A model generated the notes under the pieces. That model was not told the origin of the DNA. It saw only the letters and a program-made list of their open reading frames with translations, and did not search any database. Below, piece after piece: positions 43,823-52,142 of a stretch of 64,000 bases of DNA. The position numbers and the translations under genes were made by a program. This stretch comes from Escherichia marmotae (GTDB taxonomy: Bacteria > Pseudomonadota > Gammaproteobacteria > Enterobacterales > Enterobacteriaceae). The stretch covers positions 1,798,001 to 1,862,000 of the forward strand of contig NZ_CP025979.1 of NCBI RefSeq assembly GCF_002900365.1, in the 5' to 3' direction. Numbering within the stretch: the stretch's first letter is position 1; each line of letters starts with the position of its first letter.

Positions 43823-44632
43823 ATGAAAGCATTCTGGCGTAACGCCGCTTTACTGACGGCTTCTCTGCTCCCCTTATCTTCAGCTAACGCCGTGGCGTTA
43901 CAGGCAAAACAGTACGGCGATTTTGATCGCTATGTGCTGGCTCTTTCCTGGCAAACCGGATTTTGCCAAAGCCAGCACGATCGCAATCGTAACGAACGCG
44001 ATGAATGTCGTCTGCAAACCGAAACGACCAACAAAGCTGATTTCTTGACCGTACACGGCCTGTGGCCTGGGTTGCCAAAGTCGGTTGCGGCACGCGGTGT
44101 TGATGAACGCCGCTGGATGCGCTTTGGCTGCGCCACCCGCCCAATCCCAAACTTGCCAGAGGCACGCGCCAGCCGAATGTGTTCGTCACCGGAAACGGGG
44201 TTGTCGCTGGAAACGGCAGCTAAACTAAGTGAAGTGATGCCCGGCGCGGGTGGGCGTTCCTGCCTGGAACGTTACGAATATGCGAAACACGGCGCCTGTT
44301 TTGGTTTCGATCCGGACGCTTACTTCGGCACGATGGTGCGTCTGAATCAAGAAATCAAAGAAAGCGACGCTGGAAAATTTCTCGCTGAAAACTATGGTAA
44401 AACCGTGAGTCGAAATGACTTTGACGCCGCCTTCGCCAAAAGCTGGGGGAAAGAGAACGTCAAAGCGGTCAAGTTAACGTGTCAGGGTAATCCGGCATAT
44501 TTGACTGAAATCCAGATTTCACTCAAAGCTGACGCCATCAACGCACCGCTTTCCGCAAACTCATTCTTGCCACAACCACATCCCGGTAACTGTGGCAAAG
44601 CCTTTGTGATTGATAAAGCGGGCTATCAATAA
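43823..44632 (+). CDS. rna: Ribonuclease I, periplasmic
   Basis: 269 residues from ATG 43823; a start at 43805 is also possible but lengthens the signal. RNase T2 family: signal peptide to about residue 23 (ANA), CAS1 TVHGLWPG (about 75-82) and CAS2 YEYAKHGAC (about 150-158) with the catalytic histidines, and paired cysteines. Cleaves RNA to 2',3'-cyclic phosphates in the periplasm. It ends AGYQ, one residue longer than the K-12 protein I recall. Confidence 0.94.
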   Translation: MKAFWRNAALLTASLLPLSSANAVALQAKQYGDFDRYVLALSWQTGFCQSQHDRNRNERDECRLQTETTNKADFLTVHGLWPGLPKSVAARGVDERRWMRFGCATRPIPNLPEARASRMCSSPETGLSLETAAKLSEVMPGAGGRSCLERYEYAKHGACFGFDPDAYFGTMVRLNQEIKESDAGKFLAENYGKTVSRNDFDAAFAKSWGKENVKAVKLTCQGNPAYLTEIQISLKADAINAPLSANSFLPQPHPGNCGKAFVIDKAGYQ

Positions 44633-44778
44633 TCTGACAGGCAAAACGCTGTGGTGCGTTTTTCATGAAACATGGCGATTAAGATTTCTACAATAATGCG
44701 CTGCATTGAGGAATTCCCTGAATGTGACGTAAATCACTTCAAAGTGTGAGCAACAGCCAGTATCATCATATGAGTTAA

Positions 44779-44812
44779 ACCCTCGCCGCCTGACGGTGAG
44801 GGTTTTCTTTTG
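44779..44812 (+). terminator. Terminator between rna and rnk
   Basis: Stem ACCCTCgCCG / CGGtGAGGGT (44779-44803) followed by TTTCTTTT. It ends 48 bases before the rnk ATG, so it either ends rna transcription or acts as an attenuator in the rnk leader. Confidence 0.7.
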
Positions 44813-44859
44813 GGTATGTTTATCTGCGACACTCGCAGTACCGACGACATGGAGTAAAA

Positions 44860-45270
44860 ATGTCCAGACCAACTATCATCATTAACGACCTGGATGCCGA
44901 ACGCATCGATATTCTGCTGGAGCAACCCGCCTACGCCGGTTTGCCAGTCGCTGACGCGTTAAACGCAGAGTTGGATCGCGCCCAAATGTGTTCGCCAGAA
45001 GATATGCCACACGATGTGGTGACGATGAACAGCCGGGTTAAATTCCGCAATCTTAGCGATGGCGAAGTGCGTGTGCGCACGCTGGTGTATCCGGCCAAAA
45101 TGACCGACAGCAATACTCAGCTTTCCGTTATGGCTCCGGTTGGAGCCGCACTGCTGGGGCTGCGCGTTGGCGACACCATTCACTGGGAACTTCCGGGCGG
45201 CGTTACCACCCACCTTGAAGTGCTGGAACTCGAATACCAGCCAGAAGCCGCTGGCGAATACCTGCTTTAA
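44860..45270 (+). CDS. rnk: Regulator of nucleoside diphosphate kinase Rnk
   Basis: 136 residues. GreA/B-like C-terminal FKBP fold (about 50-136) with a short N-terminal coiled coil. Binds RNA polymerase near the secondary channel without the catalytic acidic tip typical of GreA. Affects nucleoside diphosphate kinase levels. Length and sequence match E. coli Rnk. A hairpin terminator follows at 45304. Confidence 0.95.
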   Translation: MSRPTIIINDLDAERIDILLEQPAYAGLPVADALNAELDRAQMCSPEDMPHDVVTMNSRVKFRNLSDGEVRVRTLVYPAKMTDSNTQLSVMAPVGAALLGLRVGDTIHWELPGGVTTHLEVLELEYQPEAAGEYLL

Positions 45271-45303
45271 TCCCATCTGCACAAGCGTTAAATCGCTTTG
45301 CTC

Positions 45304-45328
45304 AGAGGATGCGTCCGCATCCTCTTTC
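45304..45328 (+). terminator. Terminator after rnk
   Basis: Perfect 10-bp stem AGAGGATGCG / CGCATCCTCT with a two-base loop and a short T-rich tail (TTT). 34 bases after the rnk stop. Confidence 0.75.
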
Positions 45329-45412
45329 CGCTCAAATATCAACCAGATTTATCATTTTGCTCTTCCCCGCTACGTTCTAATCTGAACAGGTTATCAACCT
45401 GCGGACTCCATT

Positions 45413-45502
45413 ATGAGTGAAGCTCTTGGTATTACAGCGTTTTATATTTTCATCGCAGCAATAATTGTTGTAGCGGTGCTATACCTTGAGCAACACTGGT
45501 AG
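45413..45502 (+). CDS. Predicted 29-residue single-pass membrane peptide
   Basis: ATG 45413 to TAG 45500-45502. The peptide starts MSEALGITAFYIF and ends LYLEQHW, with an uninterrupted hydrophobic stretch of about 17 residues (roughly 8-24) flanked by acidic and aromatic residues. This is the layout of known E. coli small membrane peptides. The upstream ribosome site is weak (GCGGAC about 8 bases before). It lies where K-12 carries ybdR, between rnk and uspG. I cannot assign a name or function. It could be non-coding, but the composition is not what random AT-rich DNA gives. Confidence 0.5.
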   Translation: MSEALGITAFYIFIAAIIVVAVLYLEQHW

Positions 45503-45625
45503 TGCCAACACGAATACATTTTAAGCATCAATATTTAATAGATATAAAATCAACGTCGCAAATCACAGATCTAAAATCAATAATATGATGTTATGTATGC
45601 ATGCAACAGCAAGGAGAGAATGCTT

Positions 45626-46054
45626 ATGTACAAAACAATCATTATGCCAGTAGACGTATTTGAAATGGAATTAAGCGACAAAGCCGTTCGTCACGCTGAA
45701 TTTCTCGCCCAGGATGATGGTGTAATTCATTTACTCCATGTATTACCAGGCGCTGCAAGCCTTAGTCTGCACCGTTTTGCTGCCGATGTGCGTCGTTTCG
45801 AAGAGCATTTGCAACATGAGGCGGAAGAGCGCCTGCAGACAATGGTGGGTCATTTCACTATTGATCCCTCCCGTATCAAACCACATGTCCGTTTTGGTAG
45901 CGTGAGAGATGAGGTGAATGAATTAGCCAAAGAACTGAATGCGGATGTTGTGGTTATCGGTTCGCGTAATCCATCAATTTCAACCCATCTGTTAGGTTCT
46001 AACGCTTCCAGCGTGATCCGCCACGCCCATCTGCCTGTATTAGTCGTTCGTTAA
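45626..46054 (+). CDS. uspG: Universal stress protein UspG
   Basis: 142 residues from ATG 45626, preceded by AAGGAGAG. UspA-family alpha/beta fold with the ATP-binding G-2x-G-9x-G-(S/T) type motif in VIGSRNPSISTHLLGSNASSV (read as GSR...LGSNASS, about 112-131). UspG is reported to interact with GroEL and to undergo autophosphorylation and adenylylation. A start 11 codons upstream lacks a ribosome site. Terminator follows at 46076. Confidence 0.95.
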   Translation: MYKTIIMPVDVFEMELSDKAVRHAEFLAQDDGVIHLLHVLPGAASLSLHRFAADVRRFEEHLQHEAEERLQTMVGHFTIDPSRIKPHVRFGSVRDEVNELAKELNADVVVIGSRNPSISTHLLGSNASSVIRHAHLPVLVVR

Positions 46055-46075
46055 CAAATTAACGTATTTATGGTG

Positions 46076-46107
46076 CCCTGCCCGGAGCCATCCCGGCAGG
46101 GTTTTCT
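46076..46107 (+). terminator. Terminator after uspG
   Basis: CCCTGCC (46076-46082) / GGCAGGG (46095-46101) with TTTTCT after it; 22 bases past the uspG stop. Confidence 0.8.
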
Positions 46108-46113
46108 ATAACG

Positions 46114-46144
46114 AAAAAAAGCCGCCAGGTTTGACCCCGGCGGC
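46114..46144 (-). terminator. Terminator after ahpF
   Basis: On the minus strand GCCGCC / GGCGGC stem (46121-46126 with 46139-46144) followed by seven T (complement of 46114-46120). Ends the ahpCF transcript 30 bases after ahpF. Confidence 0.88.
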
Positions 46145-46174
46145 TAAACAATTGCAGGTGAATCTTACTTCTTC

Positions 46175-47740
46175 TTATGCAGTTTTGGTGCGAATCAGGT
46201 AGTCAAAGGCACTCAGAGAGGCTTTGGCACCTTCGCCAGTGGCGATGATGATCTGTTTGTACGGAACCGTCGTACAGTCACCGGCTGCAAACACGCCTTT
46301 GACGTTGGTTTCGCATTTCGCATCGATGATGATTTCACCCATGCGGTTACGTTCTACTGCGCCTTCCAGCCAGTTGGTGTTCGGCAGCAGACCAATCTGA
46401 ACGAAAATACCGGCCAGTTCGATATTGTGAATATCGCCGCTCACGCGATCACGGTATTCCAGACCAACAACTTTGCTACCGTCGCCTTTTACTTCAGTGG
46501 TTTGCGCATTCAGAATGATGTCGACGTTTTTCAGACTGCGCAGTTTGTCCTGCAGAACCTGGTCGGCTTTCATTTCTGGCGCAAACTCAAGCAGGGTAAC
46601 GTGTTCAACAATACCCGCCAGATCAATCGCGGCTTCCACGCCGGAGTTGCCGCCGCCAATCACCGCTACACGTTTGCCTTTAAACAGCGGGCCGTCGCAG
46701 TGCGGGCAGTAGGTTACGCCTTTGGTGCGATACTGATCTTCACCCGGAACGTTCATGTTGCGCCATTTTGCGCCGGTCGCCACGATAATGCTGCGGGCTT
46801 TCAGTACCGCGCCGGAAGCTGTTTCAATCTGATGCAGACCGCCTTCAACCGCGGCCGGGATCAGCTTGCTCGCGCTCTGGCTGTCGATCACATCAACATC
46901 GTATTCATCAACGTGAACTTTCAGCGCACCAGCCAGTTTCTGGCCTTCGGTTTTCGGCACGGAGATGTAGTTTTCAATGTCAACGGTATCGAGGATCTGA
47001 CCACCGAAACGTTCGCCCATCAGACCAGTACGGATACCCTTACGTGCGGAGTAAATTGCCGCCGCAGCACCCGCCGGGCCAGAACCAACGATCAGCACAT
47101 CATAAGCGTCACGCTTGTTCAGCTCTTCTGCCGCACGTTTTTCAGCGCCAGTATCAATCTTCGCAACGATTTCAGTCAGCGTCATACGCCCCTGACCAAA
47201 CTCTTTACCATTCACGAATACGGCCGGAACGCCCATCACGTTACGATCGGTGATTTCGTTCTGGAACGTACCACCGTCAATCGCCGTGTGTTTAATGCGC
47301 GGGTTCAGTACGCTCATCAGGTTCAGCGCCTGCACCACGTCCGGACAGTTATGGCAGGAAAGCGAATAATAAGTTTCAAATTCAAAATCACCGTCAATGT
47401 CGCGGATCTGCTCCAGCAGAGACTGCGCTTCTTTCGACGGATGACCACCGGTCCACAGCAGAGCCAGTACCAGCGAGGTAAATTCATGGCCCAGCGGAGA
47501 GCCTGCAAAACGCGGCCCCTGGTTAGAACCTGGGTTGGTGATCAGGAAAGACGGCTTACGCACCGGCAAGCTGTTATCTTCTTTAAAGGTGACTTTGTCT
47601 GACAGTTCTGCGATCTCAGCCAACAGTTCCTTGATTTCTGCCGATTTAGCGCTGTCATCCAGCGTGGCAATTAACTCAACAGGCTTGGTCAATTTCTCAA
47701 GGTAAGCCTTGAGTTGAGTTTTCATATTTGTGTCGAGCAT
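46175..47740 (-). CDS. ahpF: Alkyl hydroperoxide reductase AhpF
   Basis: 521 residues from ATG at 47740-47738. NADH-dependent flavoenzyme that reduces AhpC. The N-terminal double-thioredoxin-like domain has the redox pair CHNC (about residues 129-132). The thioredoxin-reductase-like part has FAD-binding GSGPAGAAAA (about 219), the second redox pair CPHC (about 345-348) and GGGNSGVEAA for NADH. A 10-residue upstream extension is not adopted. Second gene of an OxyR-controlled operon with ahpC, 243 bases apart. Confidence 0.96.
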   Translation of the reverse strand: MLDTNMKTQLKAYLEKLTKPVELIATLDDSAKSAEIKELLAEIAELSDKVTFKEDNSLPVRKPSFLITNPGSNQGPRFAGSPLGHEFTSLVLALLWTGGHPSKEAQSLLEQIRDIDGDFEFETYYSLSCHNCPDVVQALNLMSVLNPRIKHTAIDGGTFQNEITDRNVMGVPAVFVNGKEFGQGRMTLTEIVAKIDTGAEKRAAEELNKRDAYDVLIVGSGPAGAAAAIYSARKGIRTGLMGERFGGQILDTVDIENYISVPKTEGQKLAGALKVHVDEYDVDVIDSQSASKLIPAAVEGGLHQIETASGAVLKARSIIVATGAKWRNMNVPGEDQYRTKGVTYCPHCDGPLFKGKRVAVIGGGNSGVEAAIDLAGIVEHVTLLEFAPEMKADQVLQDKLRSLKNVDIILNAQTTEVKGDGSKVVGLEYRDRVSGDIHNIELAGIFVQIGLLPNTNWLEGAVERNRMGEIIIDAKCETNVKGVFAAGDCTTVPYKQIIIATGEGAKASLSAFDYLIRTKTA

Positions 47741-47825
47741 GTTTATCTCCTGGGCTTTAAACATCATCATGCAAGCGGCCTCTGCGGCTACCTGGATGCA
47801 GCTTGCATCATGGTGCGGGGAAGAA

Positions 47826-47849
47826 AATCGGGTGCCGCAGCACCCGATT
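47826..47849 (-). terminator. Hairpin in the ahpC-ahpF gap (possible attenuator)
   Basis: AATCGGGTGC / GCACCCGATT, a 10-bp perfect stem with four loop bases, followed on the minus strand by TTCTTCC. It may reduce transcription from ahpC into ahpF, which fits the known excess of AhpC. Confidence 0.6.
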
Positions 47850-47867
47850 AATTAGGTGAATTTCCGA

Positions 47868-47980
47868 AGTATTTCGCGTCAGAGCAAGGCGGCTAGCCTG
47901 TGAACCCCCGGAGCTTACACAAGTAAGTGACCGGGGTGAGCGGGCGACGCCAACACTGCTATGGCGTGAAAGACGAAGAA
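47868..47980 (-). repeat. Dispersed intergenic repeat in the ahpC-ahpF gap (RSA-like)
   Basis: The stretch with GAGCAAGGCGGCTAGC, AGCTTACACAAGTAAGTGAC and GGGGTGAGCG ... GTGAAAGACGAAG has the order of parts (AAGGCGG, AGCTTAC-GTAAGTGA hairpin, GGGGTGAG, TGAAAGACGA) I recall for an E. coli dispersed intergenic repeat. An imperfect hairpin CCCCGG...CTTAC / GTAAG...CCGGGG spans 47906-47936. The family name RSA is from memory and unsure. It sits between two co-transcribed genes. Confidence 0.45.
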
Positions 47981-47983
47981 AAT

Positions 47984-48547
47984 TTAGATTTTACCAACCA
48001 GGTCCAGGGATGGAGCCAGAGTTGCTTCACCTTCTTTCCATTTAGCCGGGCAAACTTCACCTGGGTGAGAAGCCACGTACTGTGCTGCTTTGATTTTACG
48101 CAGCAGGTCAGATGCGTCACGGCCAATGCCTTCAGCGGTAACTTCGATAGCCTGGATGATACCCTGCGGGTCAACAACGAAGGTAGCACGGTCAGCCAGG
48201 CCTTCATCTTCACGCATGTTGTCGAAGTTACGGGTCAGGGCGCCAGTCGGGTCACCGATCATTGCATATTTAATTTTAGCGATGGTTTCAGAGCTGCTGT
48301 GCCATGCTTTGTGGGTGAAGTGAGTATCGGTAGATACTGCGTATACATCTACACCCAGTTTCTGCAGTTCTTCGTAGTGGTCAGCAACGTCGCCCAGTTC
48401 GGTCGGGCATACGAAAGTAAAGTCAGCCGGGTAGAAGAAGAAGACGCTCCAGCGGCCTTCGGTGTCTTTCTCGGTGATTTCGATGAATTCGCCGTTTTTG
48501 AATGCCTGGTTTTTAAAAGGTTTAATTTTGGTGTTAATCAAGGACAT
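47984..48547 (-). CDS. ahpC: Alkyl hydroperoxide reductase AhpC (peroxiredoxin)
   Basis: 187 residues. Typical 2-Cys peroxiredoxin that scavenges endogenous hydrogen peroxide and organic peroxides. The peroxidatic Cys is in YPADFTFVCPTE (about 47) and the resolving Cys in HPGEVCPAKW (about 166). Strong ribosome site GGAGGAAGT on the minus strand. Divergent from dsbG; OxyR binds in the region between in E. coli. Confidence 0.97.
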   Translation of the reverse strand: MSLINTKIKPFKNQAFKNGEFIEITEKDTEGRWSVFFFYPADFTFVCPTELGDVADHYEELQKLGVDVYAVSTDTHFTHKAWHSSSETIAKIKYAMIGDPTGALTRNFDNMREDEGLADRATFVVDPQGIIQAIEVTAEGIGRDASDLLRKIKAAQYVASHPGEVCPAKWKEGEATLAPSLDLVGKI

Positions 48548-48920
48548 CTATACTTCCTCCGTGTTTTCGATGAGATGTAAGGTAACCAATTTTTGCCGAT
48601 TCGGCTAATGCGTTTCCATTATCAAATCGATAAGTTTTACCTTACAACCTTCGTAAGACAACTTTGTGAACTTTGCATCGCCAGTGGCGATAAAAAGTAA
48701 AATGGGTCCCCTTTCCAGGTGACCGCATAACCTGAACTACCCTTTGGTATCTTCAGCGCCTGTTCAACAGGCTACGGTGCTGCGATGATAATCGCAACGA
48801 CGAGAGGGATTACAACACCCTCATAAACAAAGGGCAATCACCTGAGATAAGGTCTTAACTATGACAGTGATAGGTTAAGCCTTTTATTGTGTATTTGCAC
48901 TGAACGAAAAGGACAAGACA
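48548..48920. promoter_or_regulatory. Divergent control region ahpC / dsbG
   Basis: 373 bases between two divergent oxidative-stress and redox genes. OxyR is known to act on ahpC and dsbG in E. coli, but I did not find an unambiguous four-part OxyR site by eye. Small hairpins occur, such as AGCGCCTGTTCAACAGGCTA (48758-48777). AT-rich promoter-like sequence precedes dsbG near 48880-48895. No gene seen. Confidence 0.5.
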
Positions 48921-49667
48921 ATGTTAAAAAAGATAATTTTTTTTACCCTGCTCCCAGGAATTGCTTACGCCGAAGAGCTTCCTGCGCCCGTTAAAGCGAT
49001 TGAAAAACAGGGAATTACGATTATTAAATCGTTCGATGCGCCAGGCGGTATGAAAGGTTATCTGGGGAAATATCAGGATATGGGGGTCACTATCTACCTT
49101 ACGCCAGACGGTAAGCATGCCATCTCTGGCTATATGTACAACGAAAAGGGAGAAAACCTCAGTAACGCTCTTATTGAAAAAGAGATTTACGCACCTGCCG
49201 GACGCGAAATGTGGCAGCGTATGGAACAATCAAACTGGTTACTTGACGGTAAAAAAGACGCGCCGGTCGTGGTTTATGTTTTTGCCGATCCTTTCTGCCC
49301 GTATTGCAAACAATTCTGGCAACAAGCACGCCCATGGGTTGATGCCGGTAAAGTTCAGATTCGTACTCTGCTGGTTGGCGTGATAAAACCAGAAAGCCCG
49401 GCCACCGCGGCGGCAATCCTCGCGTCTAAAGATCCGGCAAAAACGTGGCAAGAGTATGAGGCATCTGGCGGCAAGTTAAAGCTGAACCTCTCGGGGAGCA
49501 TCACACCTGAACAGATGAAGATTCTCAGTGCCAACGAGACGTTGATGGACGAACTGGGCGCAAATGTTACCCCTGCTATTTATTACATGAGCCCAGAAAA
49601 CACATTACAGCAGGCTGTCGGATTACCAGATCAAAAAACATTTAATATCATTATGGGAAATAAATAA
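48921..49667 (+). CDS. dsbG: Thiol:disulfide interchange protein DsbG
   Basis: 248 residues. Periplasmic dimeric DsbC-family protein that protects single cysteines from sulfenylation. Signal peptide to about residue 17 (IAYA). N-terminal dimerisation domain, then a thioredoxin fold with CPYC in ADPFCPYCKQFW (about residues 122-133). Compared with the K-12 protein as I remember it, the segment near residues 190-215 (LNLSGSITPEQMKILSANET) is more diverged than the rest. Kept reduced by DsbD. Confidence 0.95.
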   Translation: MLKKIIFFTLLPGIAYAEELPAPVKAIEKQGITIIKSFDAPGGMKGYLGKYQDMGVTIYLTPDGKHAISGYMYNEKGENLSNALIEKEIYAPAGREMWQRMEQSNWLLDGKKDAPVVVYVFADPFCPYCKQFWQQARPWVDAGKVQIRTLLVGVIKPESPATAAAILASKDPAKTWQEYEASGGKLKLNLSGSITPEQMKILSANETLMDELGANVTPAIYYMSPENTLQQAVGLPDQKTFNIIMGNK

Positions 49668-49874
49668 CCTTCATTCTATGGATAACTGGAATATTTATCT
49701 CTTTTCAGTTATCCAAAAAATCGCAAGTATTGTTCACCCCTCTCATATCAGCTATGCTATTTTAGAAAAACTTAATCGTGAATTAAGTAAAATAACATAA
49801 TATATAAAAATACATAAAGCCATATCATTGACTTGATGAATATTATGAGAACAAGCATATGAATGGAGTGCATC

Positions 49875-50780
49875 ATGGCTAATCTTTACGACTTAAAAAA
49901 ATTCGATTTAAACTTGCTTGTCATTTTTGAGTGCATCTACCAACATCTTAGTATTAGCAAGGCCGCAGAATCATTATATATAACGCCTTCTGCGGTAAGC
50001 CAGTCTTTACAACGTCTACGGGCGCAATTTAATGACCCCTTATTTATTCGCTCCGGTAAAGGAATTGCACCAACAACGACAGGATTAAATCTGCATCATC
50101 ATCTTGAGAAAAATCTCAAAAACCTTGAGCAAACCATCAACATTGTCAATAAATCCGAGCTGAAGAAAAAATTTATTATTTATGGTCCGCAACTTATCTC
50201 GTCAACCAACAGTAGTCTTTTGATCGGATGCCTACGACAAGACACATCGGTAGAAATTGAACATCATGACATTATGATGTCAGCAGAAAGCGCCGAAAAT
50301 TTATTGGCTTATCGCAAAGCAGATCTGGTTATTAAATTAATACCAGTCATCAGTCGCTCGGTGAGCTGTGTACCTTTTCAATCGATACGCAACACGCTTA
50401 TCTGTAGTGCATCTCATCCGAGAATAACGGAATACAGTAGCCGCGAAGACATTCTTGATGAAGAGTTTACTTTTCTGACATCAAAAGCATCTGGCCTTGA
50501 AGATTTTCAGATGGAAATAGAAGCGATTCTGGCAAACCGAAAAATAGCATTCCGTAGTTCTTCTCTGTTTACTATTATCAATACTATTGCGGTAACCGAT
50601 TTACTGGGTATTGTTCCCTTTGAACTATATCGTTGTCATCAGAAAAACCTGCAATTAAAACAAATAAAACTAAAACATAACCTCCCCTCTAATACACTTT
50701 ATATTTCCTATAATAAATCATCATTAAACAATCTGGCGTTCTCTCGATTTATTGATCGCTTAAATGACAGCTTATCCTGA
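49875..50780 (+). CDS. ybdO: LysR-family regulator YbdO
   Basis: 301 residues from ATG 49875 (MANLYDLKKFDLNLL). N-terminal winged HTH (about 8-65: HLSISKAAESLYITPSAVSQ) and a LysR substrate-binding domain. The HTH appears unchanged against the K-12 YbdO I remember, while the effector domain (residues 100-300) differs at roughly a third of positions. That pattern suggests recombination or relaxed effector specificity. It lies in front of ybdN-ybdM, in the same direction; in some E. coli it is linked to citrate-triggered virulence control (CitR). Low GC compared with neighbours. Confidence 0.9.
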   Translation: MANLYDLKKFDLNLLVIFECIYQHLSISKAAESLYITPSAVSQSLQRLRAQFNDPLFIRSGKGIAPTTTGLNLHHHLEKNLKNLEQTINIVNKSELKKKFIIYGPQLISSTNSSLLIGCLRQDTSVEIEHHDIMMSAESAENLLAYRKADLVIKLIPVISRSVSCVPFQSIRNTLICSASHPRITEYSSREDILDEEFTFLTSKASGLEDFQMEIEAILANRKIAFRSSSLFTIINTIAVTDLLGIVPFELYRCHQKNLQLKQIKLKHNLPSNTLYISYNKSSLNNLAFSRFIDRLNDSLS

Positions 50781-50921
50781 AAACCTATCAATAAGAACAA
50801 TATTCATCATAAAAAAATTCACCTAGTGAATATAAAATAAGATATTTCATTTAAGTTTATTAATATTATAATCAGCAAACTATTGCACTTTCTCCCGGTC
50901 ATGTTAAGAGAGCGTTTACAG

Positions 50922-52142
50922 ATGTCCATTTATAAAATTCCGCTTCCTCTCAATATTCTGGAAGCAGCACAAGACCGTATCACCTGGACACTTAATACAC
51001 TGCCCCGCGTATGCGTCTCTTTTTCTGGTGGTAAAGATTCTGGCTTAATGCTTCATTTGACCGCCGGTCTGGCCAGGAAAATAGGAAAAAAAATACACGT
51101 CCTGTTTATCGACTGGGAAGCACAGTTTTCTTGTACTATTGACTATGTTCAATCGCTACGGGAACAATATGCGGATGTCATCGAAACGTTTTATTGGGTG
51201 GCTCTACCGTTAACAACACAAAATTCATTATCCCAATATCAACCTGAATGGCAGTGCTGGCAACCTGATACTGAATGGGTTCGACAGCCACCAGAAGATG
51301 CGATAACCGACCCGGCATTTTTCTCGTTTTATCAATCGGGTATGACGTTTGAACATTTCGTGCGTGAATTTGCCGAATGGTTTTCACAACAACGACCAGC
51401 CGCAATGATGGTCGGGATCCGTGCCGACGAGTCTTATAATCGTTTCGTCGCCATTGCCAGTTTAAATAAACAACGTTTTGCTGACGATAAGCCGTGGACC
51501 ACCGCCGCGCCAGGCGGTCATTGTTGGTACATTTACCCCATTTACGACTGGAAAGTCGCTGATATCTGGACCTGGTACGCTAAAGGCCAAAACCTCTGTA
51601 ATCCGCTGTATAACCTGATGTACCAGGCTGGCGTCCCTCTGCGTCAAATGCGAATTTGCGAACCTTTTGGTCCAGAGCAACGGCAAGGTTTGTGGCTATA
51701 TCATGTTCTTGAACCTGAACGATGGGCCGCAATGTGCGCCCGGGTCAGTGGCGTAAAAAGCGGTGGAATTTACGCTGGTCACAATAATCAATTCTATGGC
51801 CACAGGAAGATCCTAAAACCTGACCATTTAGACTGGCAGGAATATGCCTTATTACTGCTTAACAGCATGCCAGAAAAAACGGCTGACCATTATCGCAATA
51901 AAATTGCTGTTTATTTGCACTGGTATCAAAAAAAAGGAATCGAAATTCCTCAGACTCAACAAGGAGATATTGGCTCAAAAGACGTCCCCTCCTGGCGACG
52001 TATCTGCAAGGTATTACTCAACAATGATTATTGGTGCCGGGCGTTATCATTCAGCCCTACAAAAGCTAAAAATTATCAACGTTATAACGAACGGATGAAA
52101 GAAAAACGTCAGGAGTGGGGAATATTATGCAACAGCGATTAA
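50922..52142 (+). CDS. ybdN: YbdN, PAPS-reductase/PP-loop family protein (DUF3440)
   Basis: 406 residues from ATG 50922. N-terminal adenine-nucleotide alpha-hydrolase (PP-loop) domain with VSFSGGKDSG (about residues 31-40), as in PAPS reductases and the DndC/IbrA group, and a DUF3440-type C-terminal half (for example VADIWTWYAKGQNLCNPLYN and SGGIYAGHNNQFYGHRK). The exact substrate is unknown; PP-loop enzymes adenylate or sulfurate. It overlaps ybdM by 16 bases. Homologous pairs (IbrA/IbrB) occur on prophages and influence immunoglobulin-binding proteins. The 141-base gap to ybdO is AT-rich. Confidence 0.9.
   Translation: MSIYKIPLPLNILEAAQDRITWTLNTLPRVCVSFSGGKDSGLMLHLTAGLARKIGKKIHVLFIDWEAQFSCTIDYVQSLREQYADVIETFYWVALPLTTQNSLSQYQPEWQCWQPDTEWVRQPPEDAITDPAFFSFYQSGMTFEHFVREFAEWFSQQRPAAMMVGIRADESYNRFVAIASLNKQRFADDKPWTTAAPGGHCWYIYPIYDWKVADIWTWYAKGQNLCNPLYNLMYQAGVPLRQMRICEPFGPEQRQGLWLYHVLEPERWAAMCARVSGVKSGGIYAGHNNQFYGHRKILKPDHLDWQEYALLLLNSMPEKTADHYRNKIAVYLHWYQKKGIEIPQTQQGDIGSKDVPSWRRICKVLLNNDYWCRALSFSPTKAKNYQRYNERMKEKRQEWGILCNSD

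Noticed and set aside
46427..47602. 391-codon open frame antisense to ahpF
   Set aside because: A shadow of ahpF codon use. No start context, no known family, and ahpF is certain.
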